Shown: piece after piece, positions 15,136 to 23,683 of the stretch | Position numbering within the stretch: position 1 is the first letter of the stretch | Layout of the letters: each line of letters begins with the position of its first letter | Source: CAYVIB01 sp964451365 | GTDB taxonomy: Bacteria; Pseudomonadota; Gammaproteobacteria; Pseudomonadales; Cellvibrionaceae | Length of the DNA: 26,693 nucleotides | NCBI GenBank assembly: GCA_964451365.1 | Contig: CAYVIB010000046.1 | Span: 1 to 26,693, forward strand | Reading direction: 5' to 3' | Position numbers and translations under genes: made by a program | The notes under the pieces: model-generated | Databases searched by the model: none | Seen by the model: only the letters and a program-made list of their open reading frames with translations | Told to the model about the DNA's origin: nothing

Positions 15136-15579
15136 ATGGACACCCAGGAACCATCCCCCCAAGAACTACACCGAGGACGACTGATCGATCACATTCAACT
15201 GGTGGTGAGAGATCTTTCCGCTGCTCAGCGTTTTTACACAGCGATTCTAGAGAGTTTGAACATCCCAATCGGCGGTACCGGCGATGGGTATTTTTGGGCA
15301 GACGAACTGTTCGTCTCGACGCCGGACTGTAAAGCCGCGCAGGGAGTACTAACGGGACGCCATCACCTGGCATTCCAGGCGCAAAACCGTGGCATGGTGG
15401 ACGCCTTCCACAGCGCCGCCCTGGCCAATGGCGGCAAGGACAACGGCGCGCCTGGAGAGCGGGAATATCACCCGGGGTATTACGCTGCTTTCGTTCTTGA
15501 TCCGGACGGCAATAATATTGAGGCTGTTTATCACGGTGAAGCAAACCGCAGCGCCCCCTCGGTTCAAATTACTTTCTGA
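15136..15579 (+). CDS. VOC-superfamily (glyoxalase/bleomycin-resistance-like) protein
   Basis: Two beta-alpha-beta-beta-beta modules are recognisable in the 147-residue product: IDHIQLVVRDLSAAQRFYTA at the start of the first, HHLAFQAQNRGMVDAFHSAA at the start of the second, and the closing FVLDPDGNNIEAVYH, with the typical Asp-Pro-Asp-Gly-Asn turn and metal-binding Glu. Length is typical. The ATG at 15136 is preferred over one at 15082 because AGGAGG lies six bases before it, and the longer form would only add an unconserved 18-residue leader. The substrate is unknown; single-gene VOC proteins of this sort are usually annotated as lyases or dioxygenase-like. Confidence 0.85.
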   Translation: MDTQEPSPQELHRGRLIDHIQLVVRDLSAAQRFYTAILESLNIPIGGTGDGYFWADELFVSTPDCKAAQGVLTGRHHLAFQAQNRGMVDAFHSAALANGGKDNGAPGEREYHPGYYAAFVLDPDGNNIEAVYHGEANRSAPSVQITF

Positions 15580-16439
15580 ATCGACCGACGATTAATGCTT
15601 CATTCCACCTGCCGGCGTAAGCTGTATCTGGCTGGCAGGTTGCCGGGCAACCGTTACCAACCGGCAATTATCTTCCCTGTTGCCCAACTCTCCGCGCAAA
15701 CTGATTCGACGCGCAAAACAACATGAAAATAGCTGGACGTCACCGTATCCGCGGGAACATCAAATGCCGAAGTCTGACGACTCTATTCACTACAATTCTT
15801 GGTGCCAGGACAACCTCGGCAAATACTATATTCAAGCTTCATGATCATCCACCGATCAATTTTGCATGGTATCGATTTATGTAATACGCAAACTGATACT
15901 TTACTCACCTTTTCTTCCTGTTCAGACTTTTTGCCTGCCGAACCATCAGAACAAATTCCGATCGGCAAGTATTCCACTCAAATTAAAAATACTCATTTAT
16001 GGGTTCGTAGTGATTAGACGAGCAAGCCAAATTGTATGTATGACTGTAAGTAGGCCGCTGTTTAAGTAAAACAAAAAGTTCAATGAGCAAGTATTTAAGC
16101 TTTAAATGTGTATATATTTTTGGTTGGGAAAATACCACCGGCTGGATTGGTGATTTGGAAGAGCTTTAGTGCATGATGCCGACTTATTTATTTTCCAGGT
16201 GACTATATGGTTATTATTCCAAATGGGATTTAGCTTGTGTACGTGAAAGGTTTTTATTCTACGACACAGTAATTACTGCTTCCTCGCCTTCAGCCACCCC
16301 TCTTCAAAGGAAAAACCAGTACCTATCTCTAGCCGATAGAGAACAATTTAGAAAGCGGTTTTGTTTTATGACCGGAATTAATATGGAGAACAGCCACGAC
16401 GGAAAATTATATTTCAGAAAAAATGAGAGGAGAGAGTTC
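15580..16439. other. Long intergenic region before the GH5 gene
   Basis: About 860 bases with no convincing gene. Near its start is the perfect hairpin GGTTGCC-G-GGCAACC (15638-15652), next to an imperfect CCTGCC/GGCAGG stem, possibly the end of the VOC transcript. Past about 16000 the sequence becomes AT-rich, as expected for a promoter region of the following secreted enzyme. Small frames here have no ribosome site or similarity I can recognise. Confidence 0.4.
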
Positions 16440-18686
16440 ATGTTTGCCACTAGACATTTTGGTACCACGAACAGACTAAAAATATTTATCTTTCTATTTG
16501 TACTGGGGATGCTCCCTGTACATCTGTTTGCATGGGAAGGTATGCCAACGCCGCCTTTGCATGTCGAGGGCCGGCACCTGAAAGATCCCAACGGCAATAA
16601 CGTGGTGCTCCGTGGAGGCTGGATGCAGCCTACGGAAACCTGGTTCAACGGTGGAGGACGGTGGTACAGCAATCCCACCGACTGGACCAATCCGAACAAT
16701 GTCGCCGGCATGTTGAACTACCTCAAGGAAGCGGCGACCCTGATGAGCGATACCAGCCCGAAGTATGGCCGCAACCACGGGTGGTATGCTTCCTTCGTAC
16801 GCGTCAATACCGATTCGATAGGCGGCTGGACCCAGCCATCGGGGCTGGTTAACCAGGCGCAATTTGATGGCTGGATACAAAATTTCGTTGTGCCCTACGC
16901 CGAGCATCTCAGGTCGCGCGGACTTTACCTTGTACTTAGCGCCACAGGCCCGATCAACACACCCAATAACGGTTCGCGTAACGCGGGAGTGACAGAACAG
17001 GCCCGACTGCGCACCTTTTGGCGCACCGTTGCCAATGCGCCGGGCGTCAAAAACGCCGATAACATCATGTTCGAACTGATGAACGAGCCGGTCGAGATTG
17101 AATCTTCCCCGGGTAACGGCGACTGGGGCATGGGCCAGGCGAAGTATTACAGCGCTTTCAGGGACTGGATTCAGCCCGTCATCAATGAGATTGAAAGTAC
17201 GGGCGCAAACAATGTTATTTGGGTACCGACACTTGAGTGGCAGGGTTCGCCGCAACAACATGCCCAGTACCCTTTTACCTGTTCGAACTGCGGCATAGCC
17301 GCCCATTATTATCCGGCCTATGGCGGTTGTTACGACAACGTTCAGTGCCATAACAACCTGTGGGACAGGCAGTACCAACCTGCCGCGGACCTGTGGCCGA
17401 TGATTATTACGGAAAATTTCTGGTTTCCCGAAAATGACGGCCTCGTCGCCGGCAGCACGGCGAACTACGGCAACACGCTCAGGGCCAATATGGCGGTTAG
17501 TGGTAACGTCTCGTATATGATCGGTTTTTTAAGCGATCTTCTTTACGTTAACGATGCACGACCAGCCAATGCCGGCCTGGAAGCTAAAGAGGGTGCGCAA
17601 GCGGCATTTGCCTGGTTTTACGAAGATAACAATAACAGTTGCACACCCTCTTCCATTACTCCGTATGTGCAGGTGAACGCCGGCAGCTGGCAACAAACAT
17701 CCGGTGTGACGGTAAATTCCGGGGATCAGGTAAGGTTTGGTCCTCAACCTGTAAGCGGCGGCTCATGGAGCTGGAACGGATGCGGAACCTCCGGTAGCGC
17801 ACGTGAACAAACGGTTACTCCAACAGGCTCATGTACCGCTACAGCCACTTTTACCAACACATGCGGCGCGCAAGATACACAGAGTTTTAATGTGGCTGTC
17901 AGCGGCGGCGTGTCATTTAACGGCACCTATTCCTTCGTGGCCCAGCACAGCGGTAAAGCGATTGATGTCGCCGGCGGGGGTACATCCAACGGCACAAATA
18001 TACAACAGTGGTATTACGATGCCGCCAATGACAATGAAGTTTTTCAGGTGACCCACCTGGGCAACGGCTGGCATCGGATCAGTCCGGTAATCGCCACGAG
18101 TCAATCGATTGATGTCTCGGGAGCTGAAACGGCCAATGGCGCCAATATCCTTAGCTGGACTTATAACGGAGGAAACAATCAGCAATTCCGGTTCGAGGCT
18201 TCCGGTAGCGATTATTTCAAAATTATTGCCCGCCACAGTGGGAAATGCCTCGATGTTTCCGATGCATCAACAGAAGATGGGGCCAACATACATCAATGGG
18301 ACTGCACATCCGGTGCGACAAACCAGGCGTTTCAATTGCTCACAAATGATACCAACAGCTCCTCATCCAGTAGCTCGTCCTCCAGTAGTTCGTCTTCCAG
18401 CAGTTCAACGTCGAGCAGCTCGAGCGGTGGCAATTGCCCTGTAATATCAGGCAATCAAACAGGCAACTTCAATACCACTGGCGCCTACTGCTTCCGTACC
18501 CAGGATGCAATTTACGGTTGGGGCGTGTCGAATTTTGAAGGTCGCAGTGTTTCCGTGACCGTTAACGGTTCGGGCACGGCGGTCACCACCGTGGGTGCGC
18601 CGTTGCCGGCCAAAGACTCCAGCGACTACTATGTTTTCGAGATCAGCGCCGGGGATTATGCATGGGCTTCTGTTTATTGGTGGTAG
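16440..18686 (+). CDS. Secreted GH5-family glycoside hydrolase with ricin-type lectin module and polyserine linker
   Basis: The ATG at 16440 has GAGGAG just upstream and directly precedes the signal peptide (MFATRHFGTTNRLKIFIFLF, cleavage after HLFA at about 31), so it is preferred over the ATG at 16368. The catalytic domain spans about 35-390: VVLRGGWMQP, acid/base Glu216 in MFELMNEPVE, and nucleophile Glu325 in MIITENFW, the standard pair of family GH5. Next come an Ig-like module with paired cysteines (about 400-488, SWSWNGCGTSG), a ricin-type lectin (about 494-634; NGTNIQQW, NGANILSW, DGANIHQW), a serine-rich linker (about 640-662), and an 85-residue C-terminal module (NCPVISGNQ ... YAWASVYWW) that I do not recognise but which probably binds carbohydrate. 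The likely substrates are beta-glucans or mannans. It is monocistronic, with a terminator at 18710. Confidence 0.88.
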   Translation: MFATRHFGTTNRLKIFIFLFVLGMLPVHLFAWEGMPTPPLHVEGRHLKDPNGNNVVLRGGWMQPTETWFNGGGRWYSNPTDWTNPNNVAGMLNYLKEAATLMSDTSPKYGRNHGWYASFVRVNTDSIGGWTQPSGLVNQAQFDGWIQNFVVPYAEHLRSRGLYLVLSATGPINTPNNGSRNAGVTEQARLRTFWRTVANAPGVKNADNIMFELMNEPVEIESSPGNGDWGMGQAKYYSAFRDWIQPVINEIESTGANNVIWVPTLEWQGSPQQHAQYPFTCSNCGIAAHYYPAYGGCYDNVQCHNNLWDRQYQPAADLWPMIITENFWFPENDGLVAGSTANYGNTLRANMAVSGNVSYMIGFLSDLLYVNDARPANAGLEAKEGAQAAFAWFYEDNNNSCTPSSITPYVQVNAGSWQQTSGVTVNSGDQVRFGPQPVSGGSWSWNGCGTSGSAREQTVTPTGSCTATATFTNTCGAQDTQSFNVAVSGGVSFNGTYSFVAQHSGKAIDVAGGGTSNGTNIQQWYYDAANDNEVFQVTHLGNGWHRISPVIATSQSIDVSGAETANGANILSWTYNGGNNQQFRFEASGSDYFKIIARHSGKCLDVSDASTEDGANIHQWDCTSGATNQAFQLLTNDTNSSSSSSSSSSSSSSSSSTSSSSSGGNCPVISGNQTGNFNTTGAYCFRTQDAIYGWGVSNFEGRSVSVTVNGSGTAVTTVGAPLPAKDSSDYYVFEISAGDYAWASVYWW

Positions 18687-18709
18687 AACTCCAATAGTAT
18701 TGGTGACGA

Positions 18710-18742
18710 AAAGCCGGGGCAAGAGCTCCGGCTTTCTCGTTT
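18710..18742 (+). terminator. Rho-independent terminator of the GH5 gene
   Basis: AAAGCCGG at 18710-18717 pairs with CCGGCTTT at 18728-18735, followed by CTCGTTTT. It lies 24 bases after the stop codon. Confidence 0.85.
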
Positions 18743-18764
18743 TAGGAGCGTGATGAGGTAAACG

Positions 18765-18830
18765 GTTGGGCACCATACTCACACAAAATACATCCGACGG
18801 TGCTATTAACCTTACCCCGGGACTCCATGA
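18765..18830 (+). pseudogene. Fragment of a propeller lipoprotein paralogue
   Basis: The bases AAAATACATCCGACGGTGC at 18785-18803 are identical to 7996-8014 inside the lipoprotein gene at 6828, and the flanks are similar in the same frame: ILTQNTSDGAINLTP here against ILTKNTSDGAVKLIP there. Only about 20 codons survive before a stop. It is probably a remnant of a second lipoprotein gene. Confidence 0.7.
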
Positions 18831-18964
18831 TTAATTAGCTGCATGCGTTACCAAGGATGACACTGATTCCGCTAAAATATTTGGACACCGACAAAAAAGT
18901 ACGGTAAATGGCCAACCGTTTAACATCCTCCCCTGGATGCCCCAGCAAGTTGAGCTAGTCCGGC

Positions 18965-19906
18965 TTATGCCATTACCGACCGGAAGTAGTCTATTGTTTT
19001 CTTTAGCCCCTCCTCCAGACTCACTTGTGGCCTCCACTTCAATTCTTCAGTGGCGAGGCTTATGTCCGGCCGCCTTCTGGCGGGATCATCGCTGGGCAAT
19101 TCACGAAACCCGATTGTGGAGCGCGAATGGGAAAGAGAGATAATTTTATCGGCCAGCTCTAACATGGTTATTTCATTAGGGTTTCCCAAATTGATGGGGC
19201 CTGTAAACTTATCGTTAGTGGACATTAGCTTGATCATGCCATCGATGAGATCGTCGACGTAGCAAAAAGAACGCGTTTGAGTTCCGTTGCCATAGATGGT
19301 AATTGGTTCATTTTTCAGGGCTTGCACGATAAAATTTGAAACTACTCTGCCATCGTTTTGACTCATTCTCGGGCCATAGGTGTTAAATATTCGTGCAACT
19401 TTAATACTTAATGCATATTGACGATGATAATCAAAAAAAAGGGTTTCCGCACAACGCTTGCCTTCATCGTAACAGGATCTTATTCCAATAGGGTTTACGT
19501 TACCCCAATACGATTCATGCTGTGGATGAACAGCAGGTTCACCGTAAACTTCACTTGTGGAAGCCTGGAAAATCTTTACGTTCAGACGCTTAGCAAGGCC
19601 AAGAAGATTAATTGAGCCATGCACACAGGTTTTAGTGGTTTGAACCGGATCGCTTTGATAATGGACAGGTGATGCAGGACAAGCCAGGTTATAAATTTCA
19701 TCGACCTCCACCCATAGTGGAAAGGTAATGTCGTGCCTCAACAATTCAAAATATGGATGACATAGCAACTTTTCGATATTTCGTTTTGATCCGGTATAAA
19801 AATTATCGAGACAAATGACTTCATGTCCATCATTCAGTAGCCGCTCACACAGATGCGATCCCAGAAAGCCTGCCCCTCCAGCAACCAGAATTGATTTTTT
19901 ATCCAT
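18965..19906 (-). CDS. UDP-glucuronate decarboxylase (UDP-xylose synthase), extended SDR family
   Basis: The 313-residue product starts MDKKSILVAGGAGFLGSHLC, with the Gly-rich NAD-binding motif GGAGFLGSH at about 10-18. The rest follows UDP-xylose synthases closely: DNFYTGSKRNI, HDITFPLWVEVDEIYNLACPAS, STSEVYGEP, catalytic YDEGKR (the variant of YxxxK characteristic of this enzyme), ARIFNTYGPRM, and NDGRVVSNFIVQAL. It oxidises and decarboxylates UDP-glucuronate to UDP-xylose in the cytoplasm for polysaccharide synthesis. The ATG at 19904-19906 is used because the family begins just before the Rossmann strand; a longer frame to 20059 only overlaps the upstream gene. It is the second gene of an operon with the glycosyltransferase, with a gap of about 25 bases. 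Confidence 0.92.
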   Translation of the reverse strand: MDKKSILVAGGAGFLGSHLCERLLNDGHEVICLDNFYTGSKRNIEKLLCHPYFELLRHDITFPLWVEVDEIYNLACPASPVHYQSDPVQTTKTCVHGSINLLGLAKRLNVKIFQASTSEVYGEPAVHPQHESYWGNVNPIGIRSCYDEGKRCAETLFFDYHRQYALSIKVARIFNTYGPRMSQNDGRVVSNFIVQALKNEPITIYGNGTQTRSFCYVDDLIDGMIKLMSTNDKFTGPINLGNPNEITMLELADKIISLSHSRSTIGFRELPSDDPARRRPDISLATEELKWRPQVSLEEGLKKTIDYFRSVMA

Positions 19907-19931
19907 TTTTATATTCCGATTATTGTTGTCT

Positions 19932-20960
19932 CTATGAAATTGATTCGGCGATCCATTTTTCCCACTGTTTAACAACGTCTTCAACAGGAAATTCTTCCGC
20001 CGGCCTTTTGTTGTAACCCCACCACATTGACGTCTCCCAAGTTTCCGAAAGAAAGACATTTGGCTTCGTCTGCCGGTTTAAATTGCCTTTCTCGGGTGCC
20101 ATGAAGCCGTCGCCCAAACCATAGATTTCTTCAATGAGTTTGTCTCCATAGCCGTACCTTATAAACCTTTTCACAAAACCTTCCATCCCGTCGGTGAATT
20201 CGTGTTGCGCCACCGAATTCCAGTTGTACTTGATGTTTCCAGCTACCCTCAGTCGTAATCCGAGGTCCAGGTCCTCCCCGCCCGCTTTCGTAAACATTTC
20301 GTTGAATCCTCCGACGGTGAGGAATGCTCGCTTGAGGACAAGGCAGTTTGCTGTTACCAGATAAGCCGGTTCTATTTCGCTTTCTGCCATAACAGAGGCC
20401 GGAATCAGGGTGTTTTGATCTCGATAGTAACTTGTTATTGGGTCATCGCCGACAATTCGGACCATACCGGAGTAGGCTACACATTGAGCATTTGGAGAAA
20501 GGTATCCGGAAATCAATGTGGGCATGGCAACACAATCGCTGTCAGTGAACAATATCCACTCCCCCACGGCGTGTCTTGCTCCTGTGTTACGAGCAGCTGC
20601 GGGCCCGGGTGTTGTGCATTGATAGAGACTAACCGGAAACGGATAATCGTGCATTATCTCTATCGGAGCGGAAGAATTGTTATCGACAATAACAATTTCA
20701 CCTGGGTAATCAATCGGCTTGGTATTGGCGACAATACTTTGCAAAAACCGATTGACGCCTTTTTGATTATCCTTTACAGGCACCACTATCGATATGGAAT
20801 CGGATGTAATGGCCATTTCACCCATTTCATACTTTCTGATGCCGCTAATCTTTTGGTTGAGGAAGCGGTCAAAATCCTCAGCGCGTCCAAAGGCTGTTGG
20901 TGGATAAGGCAAGTCTTCTATATTCATGTTCAATCGTTTTATCTGCCCAAGGTGATTCAC
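19932..20960 (-). CDS. Family 2 glycosyltransferase
   Basis: A GT-A fold domain begins at about residue 56: ISIVVPVKDNQKGVNRFLQS, EIVIVDNNSSAP, PGPAAARNTGARHAVGEWIL, the metal/nucleotide motif FTDSDCV (DxD type), and GGEDLDLGLRLRVAG with the catalytic-base ED motif. No transmembrane helices are visible, so it is a soluble or peripheral inverting transferase. The start is uncertain: GTG at 20960 gives 342 residues, ATG at 20927 gives 331, and neither has a clear ribosome site. It sits directly upstream of UDP-xylose synthase on the same strand, suggesting transfer of xylose or glucuronate to a glycan, but no other polysaccharide genes are adjacent in the window. A promoter is predicted at 21025-21052. 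Confidence 0.85.
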   Translation of the reverse strand: MNHLGQIKRLNMNIEDLPYPPTAFGRAEDFDRFLNQKISGIRKYEMGEMAITSDSISIVVPVKDNQKGVNRFLQSIVANTKPIDYPGEIVIVDNNSSAPIEIMHDYPFPVSLYQCTTPGPAAARNTGARHAVGEWILFTDSDCVAMPTLISGYLSPNAQCVAYSGMVRIVGDDPITSYYRDQNTLIPASVMAESEIEPAYLVTANCLVLKRAFLTVGGFNEMFTKAGGEDLDLGLRLRVAGNIKYNWNSVAQHEFTDGMEGFVKRFIRYGYGDKLIEEIYGLGDGFMAPEKGNLNRQTKPNVFLSETWETSMWWGYNKRPAEEFPVEDVVKQWEKWIAESIS

Positions 20961-21024
20961 GGAAACGGAGTACTGAATTCATGTGGCGTGGAAATCCCCC
21001 TGAACTCACGTGCTCGTTTATCTT

Positions 21025-21052
21025 TTTATAAATAGTATTTATTGGCATTCAA
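21025..21052 (-). promoter_or_regulatory. Predicted sigma-70 promoter of the glycosyltransferase/UXS operon
   Basis: On the minus strand TTGAAT (plus 21047-21052) and TATAAA (plus 21025-21030) are spaced by 16 bases, about 65 bases before the GTG at 20960. The region is AT-rich and has no other gene. Confidence 0.5.
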
Positions 21053-21429
21053 GTCAGGATTCTTGTGTTATACCAATTGCTTTAAAACGGCGTTCTCAAA
21101 AATCCCAAAAACATCACCAATTTTTGGTAGGTATGTACCGCTGGCAACCCTTTGAAAAAATTTATAATTCTTTTTTATTACTTAATGATTACCCAAATTC
21201 TTTTATACTTAAAATATTTTTCAGGTATGCGCCTAGCGACCTCTTAGTCAAATTAACAATCTGGTCTTTAAGATATCCCAAGTCAAATCGCCGTACAAGT
21301 AGTCTCGTAACTCATGTCCTCGTTTGCATTTTTTTGGCATACAAAGATGCAATGGGTGCCTGCCAATTTTCATTTTTTTCAGGCCGATTAGCGCCAGGCC
21401 CTCGCGCAACGCAAATTTAAACGACACGG

Positions 21430-21693
21430 CCTGAAGCAGCAGGCCGGTTACAATGAAGCTGTTCCGCAGCTCGAGCAACCGCCGGGCAAGGGTCTGTTAG
21501 CGGGAGGTATAAAGTTCCCGCTGGCATTGGCAGAACCGGGTTTGATCGATGAATACGAATTCGTAATTCCGGTTGGTAGGTCATGGATCAACGTTGTTCG
21601 CGGGGCTATCGAAGCACGTGGACTTGCAGCTGGTGAGCCGGTAGGAGTTCGGCCCCGGGGTGGTGGCGATGCGGTATGAACCAAGAAGGTAGC
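21430..21693 (+). pseudogene. RibD C-terminal (dihydrofolate-reductase-like) family remnant
   Basis: The plus strand reads AVPQLEQPPGKGLLAGGIKF, then PLALAEPGLIDEYEFVI and, after a frame change, VGHGSTLFAGLSKHVDLQLV, a stop, and EFGPGVVAMRYEPRR. Together these form the C-terminal two thirds of a DHFR-fold protein of the RibD_C family. At least one frameshift and one nonsense codon inactivate it, and the N-terminal part is missing. The neighbourhood (ArsR-AHSA1, VOC) is one where such genes often occur. Confidence 0.8.
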
Positions 21694-21699
21694 CATCGG

Positions 21700-21786
21700 G
21701 ACTGGCTGGAAGCGGAAGCCGAAAAAATCGGTACCCGGAACCGAAAAAAAGCATCCGTAACAGCAACGGCGAAACAGCAACCTTAA
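21700..21786 (+). pseudogene. Possible DUF2934-like fragment
   Basis: Directly after the RibD_C remnant the frame reads GSHRDWLEAEAEKIGTRNRK and ends at a stop at 21784-21786. The HRDWLEAEAE string resembles the C-terminus of small DUF2934 proteins. Only about 28 codons remain and no start is visible. The assignment is weak. Confidence 0.35.
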
Positions 21787-21928
21787 CATTTTGCAATGGT
21801 GCCTCGAAGCCATTCCATAACACCTCTTACACATGTCAACCGTTACAATACCCCGGATCAGGCAATTGAAATCCGGGCACCGGTCCCTCATTATGTCTTT
21901 CGTCACTTGGTTGCTTACGGAGCAAATT

Positions 21929-22549
21929 ATGGATTCGAAACAACACTGGGAAAATGTCTACACCACGAAATCAGCGGACGCTGTAAGCTGGTTCCAGCCG
22001 CATGCGTCGCGCTCGTTGGATATTATTCAACGCCTGCCTTTGGACAACTCCGCGCGAATTATCGATGTGGGCGGCGGCGCCTCCACACTGGTGGACGACC
22101 TGCTGAAGCGGGATTATGCGAATGTGTCGGTGCTGGATTTGTCCGGTGCCGCTTTGCGGGTTGCGCAGGCCCGGCTTGGGAAAACCGCCGGACGTGTTCA
22201 ATGGATCGAAGCGGATGTAACGGATTTGTCCCTGCCGGTACACAGTATCGATATCTGGCATGACCGCGCTGTATTTCATTTTCTTACGAGCGGGGAACAA
22301 CGCCGGCGTTATGTGGAAACGGTACTAAAAAGTGTAAAGCCGGGTGGTTATGTGATTGTTGCCACTTTCGCGGAAGACGGACCGGAAAAATGCAGCGGCC
22401 TGCCGGTTCACCGTTATTCCGCCGATGCCCTTCACAGCGAGTTCGGTTCTACGTTCGAGTTGCTCGGGCATGAAAAGGAACTTCATCAAACGCCCTTTGA
22501 TACGTCACAAAGTTTTGTTTATTGCTATTGCCGCGTTAACAATCAGTAG
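21929..22549 (+). CDS. Class I SAM-dependent methyltransferase
   Basis: The 206-residue product MDSKQHWENVYTTKSADAVS is a Rossmann-fold methyltransferase. It has motif I IIDVGGGASTLVDDLL (SAM-binding glycine loop, about residues 41-56), an acidic strand end VSVLDLSGAALRVA, IEADVTDLSL (motif II) and PGGYVIVATFAEDGPEKCSG after motif III. The ATG at 21929 is supported by ACGGAG eight bases upstream; the longer frame from 21833 has no ribosome site and runs through low-quality sequence. Proteins with the same HWENVYTTK start are annotated as generic, possibly thiol- or metalloid-directed, methyltransferases; the substrate cannot be read from sequence. It follows a decayed RibD_C gene. Confidence 0.88.
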   Translation: MDSKQHWENVYTTKSADAVSWFQPHASRSLDIIQRLPLDNSARIIDVGGGASTLVDDLLKRDYANVSVLDLSGAALRVAQARLGKTAGRVQWIEADVTDLSLPVHSIDIWHDRAVFHFLTSGEQRRRYVETVLKSVKPGGYVIVATFAEDGPEKCSGLPVHRYSADALHSEFGSTFELLGHEKELHQTPFDTSQSFVYCYCRVNNQ

Positions 22550-22603
22550 AAGTATTTAAAGCCTGTTTCAACATTACCGGTTATGCTCACGGGTAACCGC
22601 GAG

Positions 22604-22680
22604 GGTCACCCCTACGAAAACACCGCATGGTACCTCTACGAAAATACCGAGAAGTTACCTCTACAAAATATCAAGGTTAC
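22604..22680. repeat. Three imperfect 25-bp tandem repeats
   Basis: Units begin at 22604, 22629 and 22654 and share GGTNACCYCTACRAAAAYACC; a partial fourth (GTTACCTTT) follows at 22676. The array lies about 55 bases after the methyltransferase stop. No gene is convincingly encoded, although the repeat keeps one frame open (YENTxxYLYENTEK). Confidence 0.6.
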
Positions 22681-22775
22681 CTTTCCCGGTTCGTTTTTTT
22701 TCGTTGCTAACGGGAAAGCCTGCGCGGCTCGGCCTTTTTGTGGCATTGTGCGGGACAGGTTCCGGTTGATCCTGA

Positions 22776-22804
22776 GATAAGCCATCAAAGATGGATGGCT
22801 TATC
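22776..22804. terminator. Perfect 11-bp inverted repeat between convergent genes
   Basis: GATAAGCCATC at 22776-22786 pairs perfectly with GATGGCTTATC at 22794-22804 around a 7-base loop. It lies between the convergent methyltransferase and AHSA1 genes. There is no T-run, so it may stabilise mRNA ends or work with Rho. Confidence 0.45.
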
Positions 22805-22880
22805 ATGGCGCGAACCTAATCATTCCCTTACCCGCCACTCATACCTGCCACTCATACCTACCAAAGTAACCGCGTGCCGC

Positions 22881-23372
22881 TCATGCGCTTTGTTCATGCT
22901 GGAGAAGTTCGCCAAATCGCTGCAGATAGACCGGCCAGCCATCCTTGGATGCGACACCGTCTCGCGTGGACTCCCAGCCTTCGCCATGGCGGTCCAGGTT
23001 TCGATGCTCAAGTTCAACCCGGGTACGCGCAGGCGACTCTGAAATAAAACGGATTTCGACCTCGCTGCTTCTTTCAGGGTTCGTTTCAATCTGCCAACGC
23101 GGGTTGATGTCCCAACTGATCACGAGCCGGTGGGGTGGCTCGTAGGCCAGTACACGCGCCCAACGGCATTCGCTCCCGTCCACGCCGCGGTCATAGACGT
23201 GCCCGCCCACGCGTTGTTCGAACACCGTTTCGGCAATCTCAACGCCAAGCATGTTGTGCTCGCGCGGCTTGATGCGATCGAATTGTTCCGTAAAAACCCG
23301 GAATGCCTGCTCGACTGGCACGGCGACAACAATCTGCGTCTGTATGGATGTTTCTTGTGTCTGCGTGGTCAT
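22881..23372 (-). CDS. SRPBCC/AHSA1-domain protein
   Basis: The 163-residue product starts MTTQTQETSIQTQIVVAVPV, followed by EQAFRVFTEQFDRIKPREHN, GGHVYDRGVDGSECRWARVL, YEPPHRLVISWDINPRWQIE and RTRVELEHRNLDRHGEGWES, the START-like helix-grip fold of the AHSA1 family that binds hydrophobic ligands. Its ATG overlaps the stop of the upstream ArsR gene by four bases, so both are translated from one message. ArsR-AHSA1 pairs are widespread. The ligand is unknown. Confidence 0.9.
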   Translation of the reverse strand: MTTQTQETSIQTQIVVAVPVEQAFRVFTEQFDRIKPREHNMLGVEIAETVFEQRVGGHVYDRGVDGSECRWARVLAYEPPHRLVISWDINPRWQIETNPERSSEVEIRFISESPARTRVELEHRNLDRHGEGWESTRDGVASKDGWPVYLQRFGELLQHEQSA

Positions 23373-23683
23373 GAGTCCTCCTCTGTTGATTGTTCGACGA
23401 CCTCCTTATAGGTCGCCAGGGTTTTACTCCAGAACTGATCCAGTTGCGCGCGAAGGGCAGCCAAACCATCCGGATTAACGTAGTAGATGCGGCGATTTCC
23501 CGAGCGCCGGTCAAGTACCAGACCGGCATCCTTCAGTACCCGCAGGTGCTGCGAAACCGCCGGCCGGGTGACCGGAAGCCCGGCGGCAAGTTCGCCGACC
23601 GCCCACGGGCGGTCGGCGAGGCGCTCCAAGATCACGCGCCTCGTAGGGTCTCCCAAAGCGGTCCAGATTCGATTGGTAAGCAT
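23369..23683 (-). CDS. ArsR-family winged-helix repressor
   Basis: The 104-residue product MLTNRIWTALGDPTRRVILE has the canonical ALGDPTRRxILExL helix, GLPVTRPAVSQHLRVLKDAG (recognition helix) and LVLDRRSGNRRIYYVNPDGL (wing). The metal-binding ELCVC box of arsenic sensors is absent, which fits the metal-independent subgroup that pairs with AHSA1 proteins. It autoregulates in that family; GGTAAGC half-sites sit over its start codon and just upstream (23675-23709). It is the first gene of a two-gene operon with AHSA1. Confidence 0.92.
   Translation of the reverse strand: MLTNRIWTALGDPTRRVILERLADRPWAVGELAAGLPVTRPAVSQHLRVLKDAGLVLDRRSGNRRIYYVNPDGLAALRAQLDQFWSKTLATYKEVVEQSTEEDS

Noticed and set aside
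16494..17378. A 294-aa minus-strand frame inside the GH5 gene.
   Set aside because: It lies fully opposite the well-supported catalytic domain and shows no motif, so it is a shadow frame.
21010..21420. A 136-aa plus-strand frame upstream of the RibD_C remnant.
   Set aside because: No ribosome site, no domain, and it begins inside the predicted operon promoter on the other strand.
22583..22780. A 65-aa frame spanning the 25-bp repeats.
   Set aside because: No ribosome site; the open frame follows from the repeat period and composition rather than from a recognisable protein.
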